DNA of 14,297 nucleotides from Spirochaetia bacterium (GCA_025997715.1 BNUY01000076.1:1-14297), one strand, 5' to 3'. Numbered from the stretch's first letter, positions 1 to 6,911 are shown. Translations and numbers: made by a program. Notes: a model not told the origin generated them from the letters alone.

Positions 1-39
1 ACATTATGTGACTTATGTATACATTCACTCATGCCCCCA

Positions 40-228
40 TTATATTACATATCGGTGGGGGAACATATCCCCCACACCCCCAGCTTTACGCCCTAAAGGG
101 CGGGGAATTATACCCTTAGAGATTAAATTTTCTAACGCCGTTTTAATGACATCCGTTTTGGTTTGAATTTTCGTTATTTCCATGGCATCCGTGACCAATG
201 CATCAGGTAATTCCAAAGTGGTTCTCAT
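40..228 (-). CDS. VapB-like type II antitoxin, ribbon-helix-helix type, with an aberrant C-terminus
   Basis: This is a 62-residue protein that starts MRTTLELPDALV. A beta-strand (RTTLELP) followed by two helices, with the pattern TKTDVIKTALENLI, is typical of VapB/DUF2191 antitoxins. These bind their operator DNA and neutralise a PIN-domain VapC RNase. The start is the ATG at 228 because it has a strong Shine-Dalgarno (GGAGGA at 237-232); a longer reading to 288 adds 20 residues that do not resemble the family. The last 20 or so residues (from about IPRPLGRKAGG) do not look like an antitoxin tail. They are encoded by GC-rich hairpin DNA (55-102), so the 3' end may have been replaced by a repeat insertion. 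No VapC is visible: only 39 bases remain downstream before the window edge. The RHH fold is a solid call from sequence; the antitoxin role is inferred from family resemblance. Confidence 0.65.
   Translation of the reverse strand: MRTTLELPDALVTDAMEITKIQTKTDVIKTALENLISKGIIPRPLGRKAGGVGDMFPHRYVI
55..102. repeat. Two adjacent GC-rich hairpins inside the antitoxin 3' end
   Basis: The first hairpin has a perfect 7-bp stem (GTGGGGG at 55-61 with CCCCCAC at 69-75, 7-nt loop). The second has a 5-bp stem (CGCCC 89-93 with GGGCG 98-102, loop TAAA). Neither is followed by a T-run on either strand, so they do not look like terminators. They lie exactly where the antitoxin protein loses family character, which suggests a small palindromic repeat element rather than coding sequence under selection. 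Confidence 0.5.
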
Positions 229-244
229 AAATCCTCCAATGCAT

Positions 245-274
245 ATAATACTACAAAACAATCTGTATTGCCAA
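245..274 (-). promoter_or_regulatory. Possible sigma-70-type promoter of the antitoxin gene
   Basis: On the minus strand, TTGGCA (274-269) and TATTAT (250-245) are separated by 18 nt, upstream of the antitoxin start. The predicted transcript would start almost at the Shine-Dalgarno, which is tight, so the call is tentative. Confidence 0.35.
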
Positions 275-308
275 GTGTTTTTTTGCATATTTGAACAATT
301 TTTTCTTC

Positions 309-420
309 ATGCCGCAAGGATGCGGCATATTTCTGCGGACCGCCTGGGGGGCATGTATGAACCGGGCTGCCCTCCTGGGGGATCCGGGGTGCATACCCCG
401 CCGCTTGCGAACCCCGGCGG
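309..420. repeat. Hairpin-rich GC patch between the antitoxin and a DUF4116 remnant
   Basis: This GC-rich stretch, in otherwise AT-rich DNA, holds several short inverted repeats. There is a 7-bp stem at 309-315/322-328 (ATGCCGC with GCGGCAT), a 6-bp stem at 385-390/395-400 (CGGGGT with ACCCCG, loop GCAT), and a 5-bp match CCGCC (398-402) with GGCGG (416-420). It looks like a palindromic, REP-like or MITE-like element. Copy number elsewhere in the genome cannot be seen from this window. No convincing gene covers 229-428. Confidence 0.4.
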
Positions 421-428
421 TGTTATAT

Positions 429-638
429 AACGCCCTTTTGCAGAACGGGGATAATTTACTGGATATACCGAAGCACGAATTAACAGAAGAACTGTGTCTC
501 CTTGCGGTAAAGACGAGCGGTATGTACCGTATTAAGAAGCATATCCCCCTGAAATGGCGGAAACGATGCGAAAAAGAAGCTGAAAACCGAAGCCGCTTAC
601 TATCTGCGGGTGCTTATAAATGCAACGGCTTTGATTGA
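429..638 (+). pseudogene. Remnant of a DUF4116-repeat protein
   Basis: The frame reads as degenerate tandem units of roughly 24 residues. One is ALLQNGDNLLDIPKHELTEE, the next begins LCLLAVKTSG and ends HIPLKWRKR, and a third partial one begins CEKEAENRS. The pattern (AVK..NG..L..IP..L.TEELC) is that of DUF4116, a repeat family of unknown function common in long spirochaete and other bacterial proteins. The frame is open from an ATG at 291 or 357, but the residues before 429 come from the GC-rich palindromic patch and look non-native. Only about three units remain, against many in typical members, and no convincing Shine-Dalgarno was found. I therefore call it a fragment left after insertion or deletion. 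It could still be a short expressed ORF. Confidence 0.45.
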
Positions 639-662
639 TCCGGTGATAGGTGATATTAAACC

Positions 663-691
663 TTGCCTTCCGTACCATCTAAAGGTATACT
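663..691 (+). promoter_or_regulatory. Sigma-70-type promoter of rlmE
   Basis: TTGCCT (663-668) and TATACT (686-691) are separated by exactly 17 nt. The transcript would start near 698, giving a leader of about 15 nt that carries AAAGGG (702-707) in front of the ATG at 713. Confidence 0.6.
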
Positions 692-712
692 GTCATTTCA
701 TAAAGGGCTAAC

Positions 713-1354
713 ATGGCAAACTACGAAAAACTTGACCACTGGTCGCTCAAGGCTCAAAAAGAAGGCTATCCTGCCCGTTCGGTGTACAAATTGAAGGAGA
801 TGAGCGGGAAGTTCGGCTTGTTCCGTCCTCCCGCCGGGTCTGTGGCGCTAAAGGCGCTGGACCTGGGAGCCGCGCCGGGAAGCTGGAGCCTCTACGCCCT
901 GCGGAAACTGGAAAAGCGCTGTCTCCTGACCGCCGTGGATCTCGCCCCCCTTTCCCGGCAATACGATACGGGCTTGTTCGACGGGGAGAACTTCTGTTTT
1001 ATCCAGGGTGATATTACCGCAGCTGTTATCCGGGAGGCCATCCGGGCCCGGGGTCCCTTTAACCTGGTGATTAGTGATGCTGCGTCGGCCACCACGGGGA
1101 ACCGTTCCGTTGACACCCTCCGTTCCCTGGCCCTGGCGGAGGCGGTCCTGGAGTATGCCGAAACTTTTCTGGAACCCGGGGGAAACCTCGTAGTAAAGGT
1201 GTTCCAGGGCGGGGATACCGCAACGATACTCAAACGCATCCGGGAACTGTTCAACACCGGCAAAAGCTTCAAGCCCGAAGCCTGTCGCAGTGAATCCTTT
1301 GAGACCTACTATTTGGGGCTGGGGAGGAATAGGAATATTGGACAGTTGATCTAA
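713..1354 (+). CDS. rlmE: 23S rRNA (uridine-2'-O)-methyltransferase RlmE (FtsJ/RrmJ)
   Basis: The 213-residue product is close to the 209 residues of E. coli RlmE. RlmE methylates the 2'-O of U2552 in the 23S rRNA A-loop, using SAM, late in 50S assembly. The SAM-binding motif DLGAAPGSWS spans residues 50-59, and the acidic residue at the end of beta-2 is D76. The family's K-D-K-E catalytic tetrad can be placed at K26 (ARSVYKLKE), D122 (SDAASATTG), K162 (VVKVFQG) and E197 (SFETYYLG). All four are present, so the enzyme should be active. The gene has its own promoter just upstream and is not part of an evident operon. Its TAA stop overlaps, tail to tail, the TAG stop of the M20 peptidase gene by 4 nt (CTAA at 1351-1354). 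Confidence 0.93.
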   Translation: MANYEKLDHWSLKAQKEGYPARSVYKLKEMSGKFGLFRPPAGSVALKALDLGAAPGSWSLYALRKLEKRCLLTAVDLAPLSRQYDTGLFDGENFCFIQGDITAAVIREAIRARGPFNLVISDAASATTGNRSVDTLRSLALAEAVLEYAETFLEPGGNLVVKVFQGGDTATILKRIRELFNTGKSFKPEACRSESFETYYLGLGRNRNIGQLI

Positions 1355-2505
1355 GTGCTGCTGAGCCGTACCAGGGCTTTTTCCGCCAGCCGTGCCAGCA
1401 GCGATGCTGCGCTGCTGAGGGGGGCCGGGCCGGCGATGAAACGGGGGTGGTGGATTCCTTCGGCGCCGCCTATGCCGATGTTCCAGAAGACCCCCTTAAT
1501 CCGCTGCTGATAAAGGGAAAAATCCTCGCCCCCCATGCAGGGGATTGAAGGGCCTGCTGCAAGCCCCAGTTCCTGTGCGGTATCCGCCACAAAGACGGCC
1601 AGAGCGGGATCGTTGTCTATGGCGGGGGAACTCATGTTCCAGGTATAGTCGATGCGGGTACCGCTGGTCAGCTCAACCCCCTTCACGATTTCCCCCAGCC
1701 GTTCCGCAATGCACTTGTATTTTTCAGTTCCCAGGGAACGGATCGTCCCCTCAATAAACGCTTCCGGGGGAATCACGTTCCAGGTATTGCCCCCTTCCAC
1801 ATGGGTTATACTCACCACCGAGGGGTCAAAGGGATTGGCATTGCGGCTTACGATGGACTGGGCGGTAGCAATGATCTGCCCCAGGGCTATGATGGGGTCC
1901 CGGGTAAGGTGGGGATAGCCCGCATGGCCGCCCTTGCCCCGGATAGTAATCTTGAAACCTCCCACTGCAGCGAAGGTTGCGCCGGGGCTGACGCCGATTT
2001 GCCCCGGCGGCAGGTCCGGGCTGACATGGAGGCCGTAGATCTCCCTTACGTCATCCAGCGCCCCGGTGGCCAGCACCTTAGCGGCCCCGCCGGCGGTTTC
2101 CTCCGCAGGCTGGAAGATCAGCTTTACTGTGCCGGGAAGTGTTGCTTTCTTTTCGGCAAGCAGGATCGCTGCGCCCAGGATGGCGGTGGTATGGAAATCG
2201 TGGCCGCAGGCGTGCATGCGTCCGGGGGTTTCGGACGCATAGGGGAGGCCTGAATCTTCGGTGATGGGGAGGCCGTCAATATCGCCGCGCAGGGCAACCA
2301 CGGGCTTCCCGCTCCTGATGCCGGCATTTCCAATGCGGGCAACAAGGCCGGTTTCCAGCCCCGTATCAAGTATTTCCACCCCAAGGCCCGCAAGAATCTC
2401 CCTGATCCGGGCGGTGGTTTCAAATTCCGCATACCCCAGTTCGGGATGCCGGTGAAACCATTCGAAAGCGGGAACAAGTTTTTCCTGCAGGCCTTCCATA
2501 TCCAT
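1351..2505 (-). CDS. M20-family amidohydrolase (N-acyl-amino-acid deacylase, HipO/SndA-like)
   Basis: This is a 384-residue metallopeptidase-fold amidohydrolase of the hippurate hydrolase / IAA-amino-acid hydrolase group, cytoplasmic with no signal peptide. The likely metal ligands and catalytic residues are in place: HACGHD (98-103, with C100 and H102), E135/E136 in PAEETAGG, H160 in YGLHV, and the C-terminal HH at 352-353. RGDIDGLP (73-80) and GGEDFSLY (325-332) are further family motifs. GGHAGYPH (192-199) marks the lid/dimerisation domain. The reaction is removal of an N-acyl group from an amino acid. It is the last gene of the ABC-transporter operon: its Shine-Dalgarno (AGAGGG) overlaps the stop codon of the binding-protein gene, with a 9-nt gap between the ORFs. 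In context it could act like B. subtilis SndA, which deacetylates N-acetyl S-substituted cysteines. Acyl and side-chain specificity cannot be read from the sequence. Confidence 0.88.
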   Translation of the reverse strand: MDMEGLQEKLVPAFEWFHRHPELGYAEFETTARIREILAGLGVEILDTGLETGLVARIGNAGIRSGKPVVALRGDIDGLPITEDSGLPYASETPGRMHACGHDFHTTAILGAAILLAEKKATLPGTVKLIFQPAEETAGGAAKVLATGALDDVREIYGLHVSPDLPPGQIGVSPGATFAAVGGFKITIRGKGGHAGYPHLTRDPIIALGQIIATAQSIVSRNANPFDPSVVSITHVEGGNTWNVIPPEAFIEGTIRSLGTEKYKCIAERLGEIVKGVELTSGTRIDYTWNMSSPAIDNDPALAVFVADTAQELGLAAGPSIPCMGGEDFSLYQQRIKGVFWNIGIGGAEGIHHPRFIAGPAPLSSAASLLARLAEKALVRLSST

Positions 2506-2514
2506 TATAACCCT

Positions 2515-3327
2515 CTACTGACTAATATCGGATTCAAAGTACTTTAACGAAAGCTCTTTCAGTTTTCCGCTGTCAATGAGCTTTTGGAAGGCGGCGTCAA
2601 CCTCGGCTTTGAGCTTTTGCCCCTCGGCGGTCCGGGAAAAAACAAAATAGGATTTTGGGTTTTGCAGCTTCTCCTGTTCTTCCTTGGGGAGGGAAACAAA
2701 ATCCACATCAATGTTGAATTCCTTTTCCCGCAGATTTACGGAGACCAGTTCGGTGATGTGGAAATCCAGATTGCCCTGAATGATGTCCGTGTAGGTTTTA
2801 AGGTTGTCCTGGGCTACCCAGGTAACCTTAATAGGATTACCGGGATGGGCTTCGTTGTATTCCTCCACAAAGAGCTGGGGAAAAGCGCCGTCGGGCTCAA
2901 TCACCGTGGTCTTTCCCGCCAAATCCTCAAAGCCCCGGATGTCGGTCCTTCCCTTCTTCACCACAAAACCCGTATCGTTGTAGATATAGTGATGATCCGG
3001 GAAAAGATATTTTTCCGCCCGTTCCTGCCGCCAGGAAATATTGTTTACCCCGATCTGGTAACGCCCCGAATCCAGGCCCACAAAGATGCTGGGGAACTCG
3101 GTTAGCTCAATAGAAAAATCGTACTGGGGCAGCAGTTCCGCCACCGCATAGACCACCGCCTGATCATATCCGTCCAGGGTACCGTCCGGATTTACCCAGC
3201 CGTAGGGGACGGGCATTCCTGCGGTGCCTACCCTGACCTGGGGTTTCCCTGACTGGGCCTTTTGACCGCCGGCAAAGAGGGCCGTTGCGCACCCAATGGC
3301 TAAAAGAACGACAAACACTTTCTTCAT
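2515..3327 (-). CDS. Amino-acid ABC transporter solute-binding protein (family 3)
   Basis: The 270-residue product starts with a signal peptide (MKKVFVVLLAIGCATALFAGG). Cleavage is probably by signal peptidase I after LFA; the Cys at position 13 lies inside the hydrophobic core and does not form a good lipobox. The mature part has the SBP_bac_3 order. An N-lobe carries GTLDGYDQAV and then FVGLDSGRYQIGVNNIS, which corresponds to the family's usual L..G..D......T segment. A second lobe follows (FEDLAGKTTVIEPDGAF, then IIQGNLDFHI). The family captures polar amino acids, including cystine and related sulfur compounds, in the periplasm and delivers them to the permease. A strong GGAGG Shine-Dalgarno precedes the ATG. 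It follows the ATPase gene after 57 nt containing a small hairpin, and precedes the M20 gene. A cystine or S-conjugate substrate is inferred only from neighbours. Confidence 0.9.
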   Translation of the reverse strand: MKKVFVVLLAIGCATALFAGGQKAQSGKPQVRVGTAGMPVPYGWVNPDGTLDGYDQAVVYAVAELLPQYDFSIELTEFPSIFVGLDSGRYQIGVNNISWRQERAEKYLFPDHHYIYNDTGFVVKKGRTDIRGFEDLAGKTTVIEPDGAFPQLFVEEYNEAHPGNPIKVTWVAQDNLKTYTDIIQGNLDFHITELVSVNLREKEFNIDVDFVSLPKEEQEKLQNPKSYFVFSRTAEGQKLKAEVDAAFQKLIDSGKLKELSLKYFESDISQ

Positions 3328-3361
3328 TTGATTCCTCCTTCGGAATTCGTAAAATATATTC

Positions 3362-3384
3362 GACGCCCCTTTCGGGACAACGTC
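3362..3384 (-). promoter_or_regulatory. Intercistronic stem-loop between ATPase and binding-protein genes
   Basis: Directly after the ATPase stop codon, the minus-strand RNA can fold with an outer GACG/CGUC stem and an inner CCC-GAAA-GGG stem capped by a GNRA-type tetraloop. There is no U-run, so it is not an intrinsic terminator. Such elements often stabilise mRNA segments and could help raise binding-protein levels above those of the membrane components; that role is inferred. Confidence 0.4.
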
Positions 3385-4137
3385 TCAGATTGAAAAATCT
3401 CCAAAGGCGGAGATCCTGGAAATAAACTGCCTGGTCCGTTCCTGTTGGGGATGGGTAAAAACATCCCGTGGGCTGCCCTCCTCCAGGACATATCCCCCCT
3501 CAAGAAAAATCACGTGGCTGGCAATATCGGCGATAAAGCTCATCTCATGGGAAACGATAATCAGGGTGTGCCCCTCTTTGGCGATGGCCTTGATCACCCG
3601 GAGCACCTCCCCTATCATTTCCGGGTCCAGCGCCGAGGTGGGCTCGTCAAACAAAATTATCGCCGGCTTTAGCGCCATGGAACGGGCGATGGCTACCCGC
3701 TGCTGCTGGCCCCCGGAAAGCTGTGAGGGATAGTAATCCATCCGGTCCTGCAGCCCCACCTTTTCAAGGCACTGCCGGGCCCGTTCCTTTGCTTCGGCCT
3801 TTGCCGCCTTTTGGACCACCACCAGCCCTTCCATCACATTCTCCAGGGCGGTCTTGTACTTAAAGAGGTTGAACTGCTGAAACACCATTGCTGTGTGCCG
3901 CCGCACCGCCAGGATTTCCTTCTTGGTAACCTTTGCCATGTCAAAGTTCAAGTGACCAAAGGAGAAGGCCCCCGCATCGGGTTTTTCCAAAAGGTTCACG
4001 CAGCGCAGTAAGGTTGATTTCCCGGACCCCGATGGACCGATGATGCCCACCACTTCCCCCGGATTGACCTCAAGGTTGATCCCCTTAAGGACCTGGTTTT
4101 TATGAAAGCTCTTTTTAAGCCCCTCAATCTTAAGCAT
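3385..4137 (-). CDS. Amino-acid ABC transporter ATP-binding protein (GlnQ/TcyC-type)
   Basis: The 250-residue product is a complete ABC ATPase of the polar amino acid uptake type. It shows Walker A GPSGSGKST (34-42), Q-loop Q87/Q88, signature LSGGQQQR (130-137), Walker B ILFDEP (151-156, catalytic E155) and the H-loop at H187 (VSHE). It powers import through the adjacent permease. I start it at the ATG at 4137 (MLKIEGL), since GGAGGAAGG lies 9 nt upstream. The longer reading from 4158 adds MRRRKGI and would place the start inside the permease tail. The ORF overlaps the permease stop by 8 nt, which suggests translational coupling. Confidence 0.93.
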   Translation of the reverse strand: MLKIEGLKKSFHKNQVLKGINLEVNPGEVVGIIGPSGSGKSTLLRCVNLLEKPDAGAFSFGHLNFDMAKVTKKEILAVRRHTAMVFQQFNLFKYKTALENVMEGLVVVQKAAKAEAKERARQCLEKVGLQDRMDYYPSQLSGGQQQRVAIARSMALKPAIILFDEPTSALDPEMIGEVLRVIKAIAKEGHTLIIVSHEMSFIADIASHVIFLEGGYVLEEGSPRDVFTHPQQERTRQFISRISAFGDFSI

Positions 4138-4867
4138 GATGCCCTTCCTCCGGCGCAAGCCGCTCGTTGCAGCGGAGTTTCTTTTCCCCCCAGCGCAGTA
4201 ATGCTGCGATCACCGCAGTGATGATCCAGTACACGATGGCCAGGGTAATGTACATTTCAAAGAAGCGGAAATTCCGGGATGCCAGCAGTTTCCCGGCGGC
4301 GGTCATCTCCACCACGGCGGTGACAAAGACCAGGGAGGTCCCCTTGATAAGGCCGATAAAGGAATTCCCCAAACTGGGAAGGGCCACCACCATGGCTTCC
4401 GGCAGGATGATGCGGAAAAGGCTCTGGGAGGTGGTCATCCCTATGGAAAGGGCCGCTTCCATCTGCCCCTTGTCCACGGACTCCAGGGCGGCGCGGATGC
4501 TCTCGGAGGAATAGGCGGCCTCGTTCAGGGAAAGTGCCACCAGGGCGAAGAGGATTGGTGCGATACCATTGGTGTTAAAATTGGTCCCATAGTACCGGTT
4601 GATCCCCATAAGAATCATGGGGATCCCGTAATAGGTAAGGTAAAGCTGAACCAGCACCGGAGTCCCCCGTGAAAAGGAAACATAAAAACCTGCCAGGGGA
4701 CTCAGGATGCGGATCTTCTTGATCTTTACCAGGGCCACCAGGAAGCCGATGATCACCGAACCCAGGAAGGAAATCACCGCGATTTCCATGGTGATGGGGA
4801 GATACTTGAGTATCCGGGGGATCTGGGTGAAGACCAGGGCGAAATCAAAGAGCTTCATGGTATCCAT
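4130..4867 (-). CDS. Amino-acid ABC transporter permease (His/Glu/Gln/Arg/cystine family)
   Basis: This is a 245-residue integral membrane protein with about five hydrophobic helices. It carries the conserved cytoplasmic EAA loop (SLNEAAYSSESIRAALESVD, then GQMEAALSIG and a later I-LP) that docks on the ATPase. This family forms homodimeric or heterodimeric channels for amino-acid uptake; only one permease gene is here, so a homodimer is likely. The ATG at 4867 (MDTMKLF) is preferred. It follows the upstream GST stop (TAA at 4871-4869) by one base and has a G-rich run about 6 nt upstream. A reading from 4894 would extend into the GST gene, and the ATG at 4858 is an alternative. It overlaps the ATPase gene by 8 nt. 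Confidence 0.9.
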   Translation of the reverse strand: MDTMKLFDFALVFTQIPRILKYLPITMEIAVISFLGSVIIGFLVALVKIKKIRILSPLAGFYVSFSRGTPVLVQLYLTYYGIPMILMGINRYYGTNFNTNGIAPILFALVALSLNEAAYSSESIRAALESVDKGQMEAALSIGMTTSQSLFRIILPEAMVVALPSLGNSFIGLIKGTSLVFVTAVVEMTAAGKLLASRNFRFFEMYITLAIVYWIITAVIAALLRWGEKKLRCNERLAPEEGHHA

Positions 4868-4868
4868 G

Positions 4869-5849
4869 TTAGGCCCCCCGGCGGGCAGCGGCATAAATGC
4901 CTTCGGTATTCCAGTCGGAATTATCCGGCCCCTTGGGGATCAGATGATAGACATTCCCCTTATCGCAGCAAAGGTGATAGTGGATCTTAATGTGATCAAA
5001 ATCCGTATTTTCCGAAAACGCAGGGATGCTGTAGAGGTCACGGGCATAGGCCCAGAGATGGGGATAATCCCGGAGCCGCCGCCTGTTCACCCGGAAACAG
5101 TTATAGTACGCGGCGTCAAACCGGGCCAGGGTTACATAGAGCCGGATATCGGAATCAGTAATACTATCGCCAAAGAGATAGCGGCTTTTCCCCAGCCGTT
5201 CTTCCAGGATGTCCAGGCGATTAAAAACCTTTTCGCAGGCGTCCCCGTAGGCTTCCTGGGTTTCGGCAAAACCCGCCTTGTATACCCCGTTGTTCACCTC
5301 GTAATAAATCGTTTCGTTGAGGGCAAGGATATCTTCCCGCAGATGTTCGGGAAACAGGTCCGGGGCTCCTTTTTTATGGAAGCCCTTCCATACGGTTTCC
5401 CAGTAATAGCTCATGTTGAAGTAATCCGTGTTGACCACCTTCCGCTGCGTAACGTCGATCACCGCCGGCACCGTAAAGCGGCCCTCGTATTCCGGATCGG
5501 CAGCGAGGTAGATATCGCTTAGATATTTTATTTTCAGCACCGGGTCCACCCCGCCCTCGTCCAGGGTAAAGGCCCAGTTGGTCCGCTCCCCACGGGAGTC
5601 AACATAGGGAGGCGGACGCACCGGGTCCACCGTACCGACACTGATGGCGTCCTCCAAACCCAGGAGGCTCCGGACGATAAGCTGCCGGGTAGCCCAGGGG
5701 CAGGCCTTTGACCAGATGATCCGGTAGCGCCCCTTTTCCACGGGAAGATCCCCCGGACCGAAACCGAAAGGGGTGGTAAAGTAATTGGGTTTCCGTTTAT
5801 AGGAGCCGGTAATTTGAGGCTCGTCGGGAAATTGTATCTGATAGCCCAT
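4869..5849 (-). CDS. Glutathionyl-hydroquinone reductase-like GST (Xi class, YqjG/ECM4 family), copy 1
   Basis: The 326-residue product resembles the Xi-class glutathione S-transferases. An N-terminal thioredoxin-fold domain carries the CPWATR motif with catalytic-type C50. A helical C-terminal GST domain includes EVNNGVYKAGFA, SRYLFGDSITDSDIRLY, TLARFDAAYY and the closing FDHIKIHYH. Family enzymes use glutathione to reduce glutathionyl-hydroquinones, releasing GSSG and the hydroquinone. The usual CPWAHR reads CPWATR here, so the His of that motif is absent. The start at 5849 has AAAGGAAAA 8 nt upstream. The gene lies 12 nt after its paralogue and next to the amino-acid importer. Compared with copy 2 it carries an insertion around residues 78-87 (PPPYVDSRGE). 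Use of glutathione in this organism is assumed, not shown. Confidence 0.85.
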   Translation of the reverse strand: MGYQIQFPDEPQITGSYKRKPNYFTTPFGFGPGDLPVEKGRYRIIWSKACPWATRQLIVRSLLGLEDAISVGTVDPVRPPPYVDSRGERTNWAFTLDEGGVDPVLKIKYLSDIYLAADPEYEGRFTVPAVIDVTQRKVVNTDYFNMSYYWETVWKGFHKKGAPDLFPEHLREDILALNETIYYEVNNGVYKAGFAETQEAYGDACEKVFNRLDILEERLGKSRYLFGDSITDSDIRLYVTLARFDAAYYNCFRVNRRRLRDYPHLWAYARDLYSIPAFSENTDFDHIKIHYHLCCDKGNVYHLIPKGPDNSDWNTEGIYAAARRGA

Positions 5850-5861
5850 AACGATTTTCCT

Positions 5862-6809
5862 TTAGGCGCTCAAACGCCCGCGATTGTGCTGTTCGTTCCA
5901 GATACCGGTATCCGGCCCCAGGGAAAGAATCTGGTAGGGGTTATGCCCGTGGGATCCCAGTTGGTATCCCTTCTTGATGGCGTCGAAATCCGTGGTGTCC
6001 CCAAAGCCCGGCGTCTGGTAGAGATCCTTGGCGTAATTCCAGAGGTTAGGGAAATCAATAAGCCGGTTCCGGTTGCACCGGAATACCAGATGATAGGCCG
6101 CATCAAAACGGGCCAGGGTAACGTAGAGCCGGATATCAGAATCAGTAATACTATTGCCAAAGAGATAGCGGCTTTTCCCCAGCCGTTCCTCCAGGATGTC
6201 CAGGCGCTTAAACAGCAGGTCGTAGTTCTTTTCGTATTGCAGTTGGTTTTCGGCGAACCCCGCCTTGTACACCGCGTTATTAACTTCGTGAAAAATAGTA
6301 TCGTTAAGTGCATCAATATCACTGCGCAGAGTAACCGGGTAGAGATCCGGAGCGTCTTTTTTATGGAAGGGCGCCCAGGCGGTTTCCCAGTAATTAGTCA
6401 GCCTGAAATAATCGTTGTTCACCACCCTTCCGGTAGTGATATCCACCACCGCCGGAACCGTAGCCCTGCCGGTATAATTCGGGTCCGCCTTTTCATAAGC
6501 CTCCGAAAGGTAACGTATCTTCAGCACCGGATCGACCCCGCCGGGATCAAGGGAAAATTCCCAGCCCTTGTCGGTCCGCACCGGGTTTGCCTTCCCAATA
6601 CTGATTACCTCCGTAAGCCCCAGGAGCTTGAGGGCGATGATCTGCCGGTGGGCCCAGGGGCAGATCGCCGCCCAGAGCAGCCGGTACCGCCCGGCCTCCA
6701 CCGGCAATTTCCCGCTTCCATTGCCGAAAGGCGTGGTAAACCGGTTAGCCTGCCGGACAAAAGCGCCTTCTTCGCTTATCTCATGAACCGATTCTGAAGT
6801 TGCAACCAT
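5862..6809 (-). CDS. Glutathionyl-hydroquinone reductase-like GST (Xi class, YqjG/ECM4 family), copy 2
   Basis: The 315-residue product is a tandem paralogue of the next gene, with the canonical CPWAHR motif and C50 at the same position. The GST C-terminal domain shows EVNNAVYKAGFAENQ, SRYLFGNSITDSDIRLY, TLARFDAAYH and FDAIKKGYQ. The ending (ILSLGPDTGIW) matches the family's C-terminal signature. It is the first gene of the six-gene minus-strand operon. I chose the ATG at 6809 (MVATSESV) because AAGGGGA precedes it at suitable spacing; the longer reading to 6827 relies on a TTG that lies within that leader. A promoter sits about 50 nt upstream. The expected role is reduction of glutathione S-conjugates of quinones or related aromatics; the real thiol co-substrate is unknown. 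Confidence 0.87.
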   Translation of the reverse strand: MVATSESVHEISEEGAFVRQANRFTTPFGNGSGKLPVEAGRYRLLWAAICPWAHRQIIALKLLGLTEVISIGKANPVRTDKGWEFSLDPGGVDPVLKIRYLSEAYEKADPNYTGRATVPAVVDITTGRVVNNDYFRLTNYWETAWAPFHKKDAPDLYPVTLRSDIDALNDTIFHEVNNAVYKAGFAENQLQYEKNYDLLFKRLDILEERLGKSRYLFGNSITDSDIRLYVTLARFDAAYHLVFRCNRNRLIDFPNLWNYAKDLYQTPGFGDTTDFDAIKKGYQLGSHGHNPYQILSLGPDTGIWNEQHNRGRLSA

Positions 6810-6820
6810 ACAATATCCCC

Positions 6821-6847
6821 TTGTCAATTACATATAATTCATATAAT
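6821..6847 (+). promoter_or_regulatory. Possible divergent promoter of the GNAT gene
   Basis: On the plus strand, TTGTCA (6821-6826) and TATAAT (6842-6847, consensus) are separated by a short 15-nt spacer. The GNAT ATG at 6912 is preceded by GGAGGA (6898-6903). The two divergent promoters are back to back within about 70 bp, so one regulator could control both. Confidence 0.4.
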
Positions 6848-6860
6848 AATAATAGGTAAC

Positions 6861-6889
6861 AGTCTACCCCCTTTCAAGTAGTCTGTCAA
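6861..6889 (-). promoter_or_regulatory. Sigma-70-type promoter of the GST-ABC-M20 operon
   Basis: On the minus strand, TTGACA (6889-6884, consensus) and TAGACT (6866-6861) are separated by 17 nt. The predicted start is near 6854, giving a leader of about 45 nt before the ATG at 6809. It lies in the 102-nt region shared with the divergent GNAT gene. Confidence 0.6.
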
Positions 6890-6911
6890 TAAAAATTGGA
6901 GGATTCGTACC

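Noticed and set aside
1..32. Short minus-strand ORF beginning MSECIHKSHN after the antitoxin, preceded by a G-run
   Set aside because: Only about 10 codons before the window edge, and it does not resemble the start of a VapC toxin; cannot be supported.
4707..5522. Plus-strand open frames antisense to the permease and GST genes (also 5814-6797)
   Set aside because: They arise from codon bias of the tandem GSTs; the two antisense frames resemble each other only because the sense genes are paralogues.
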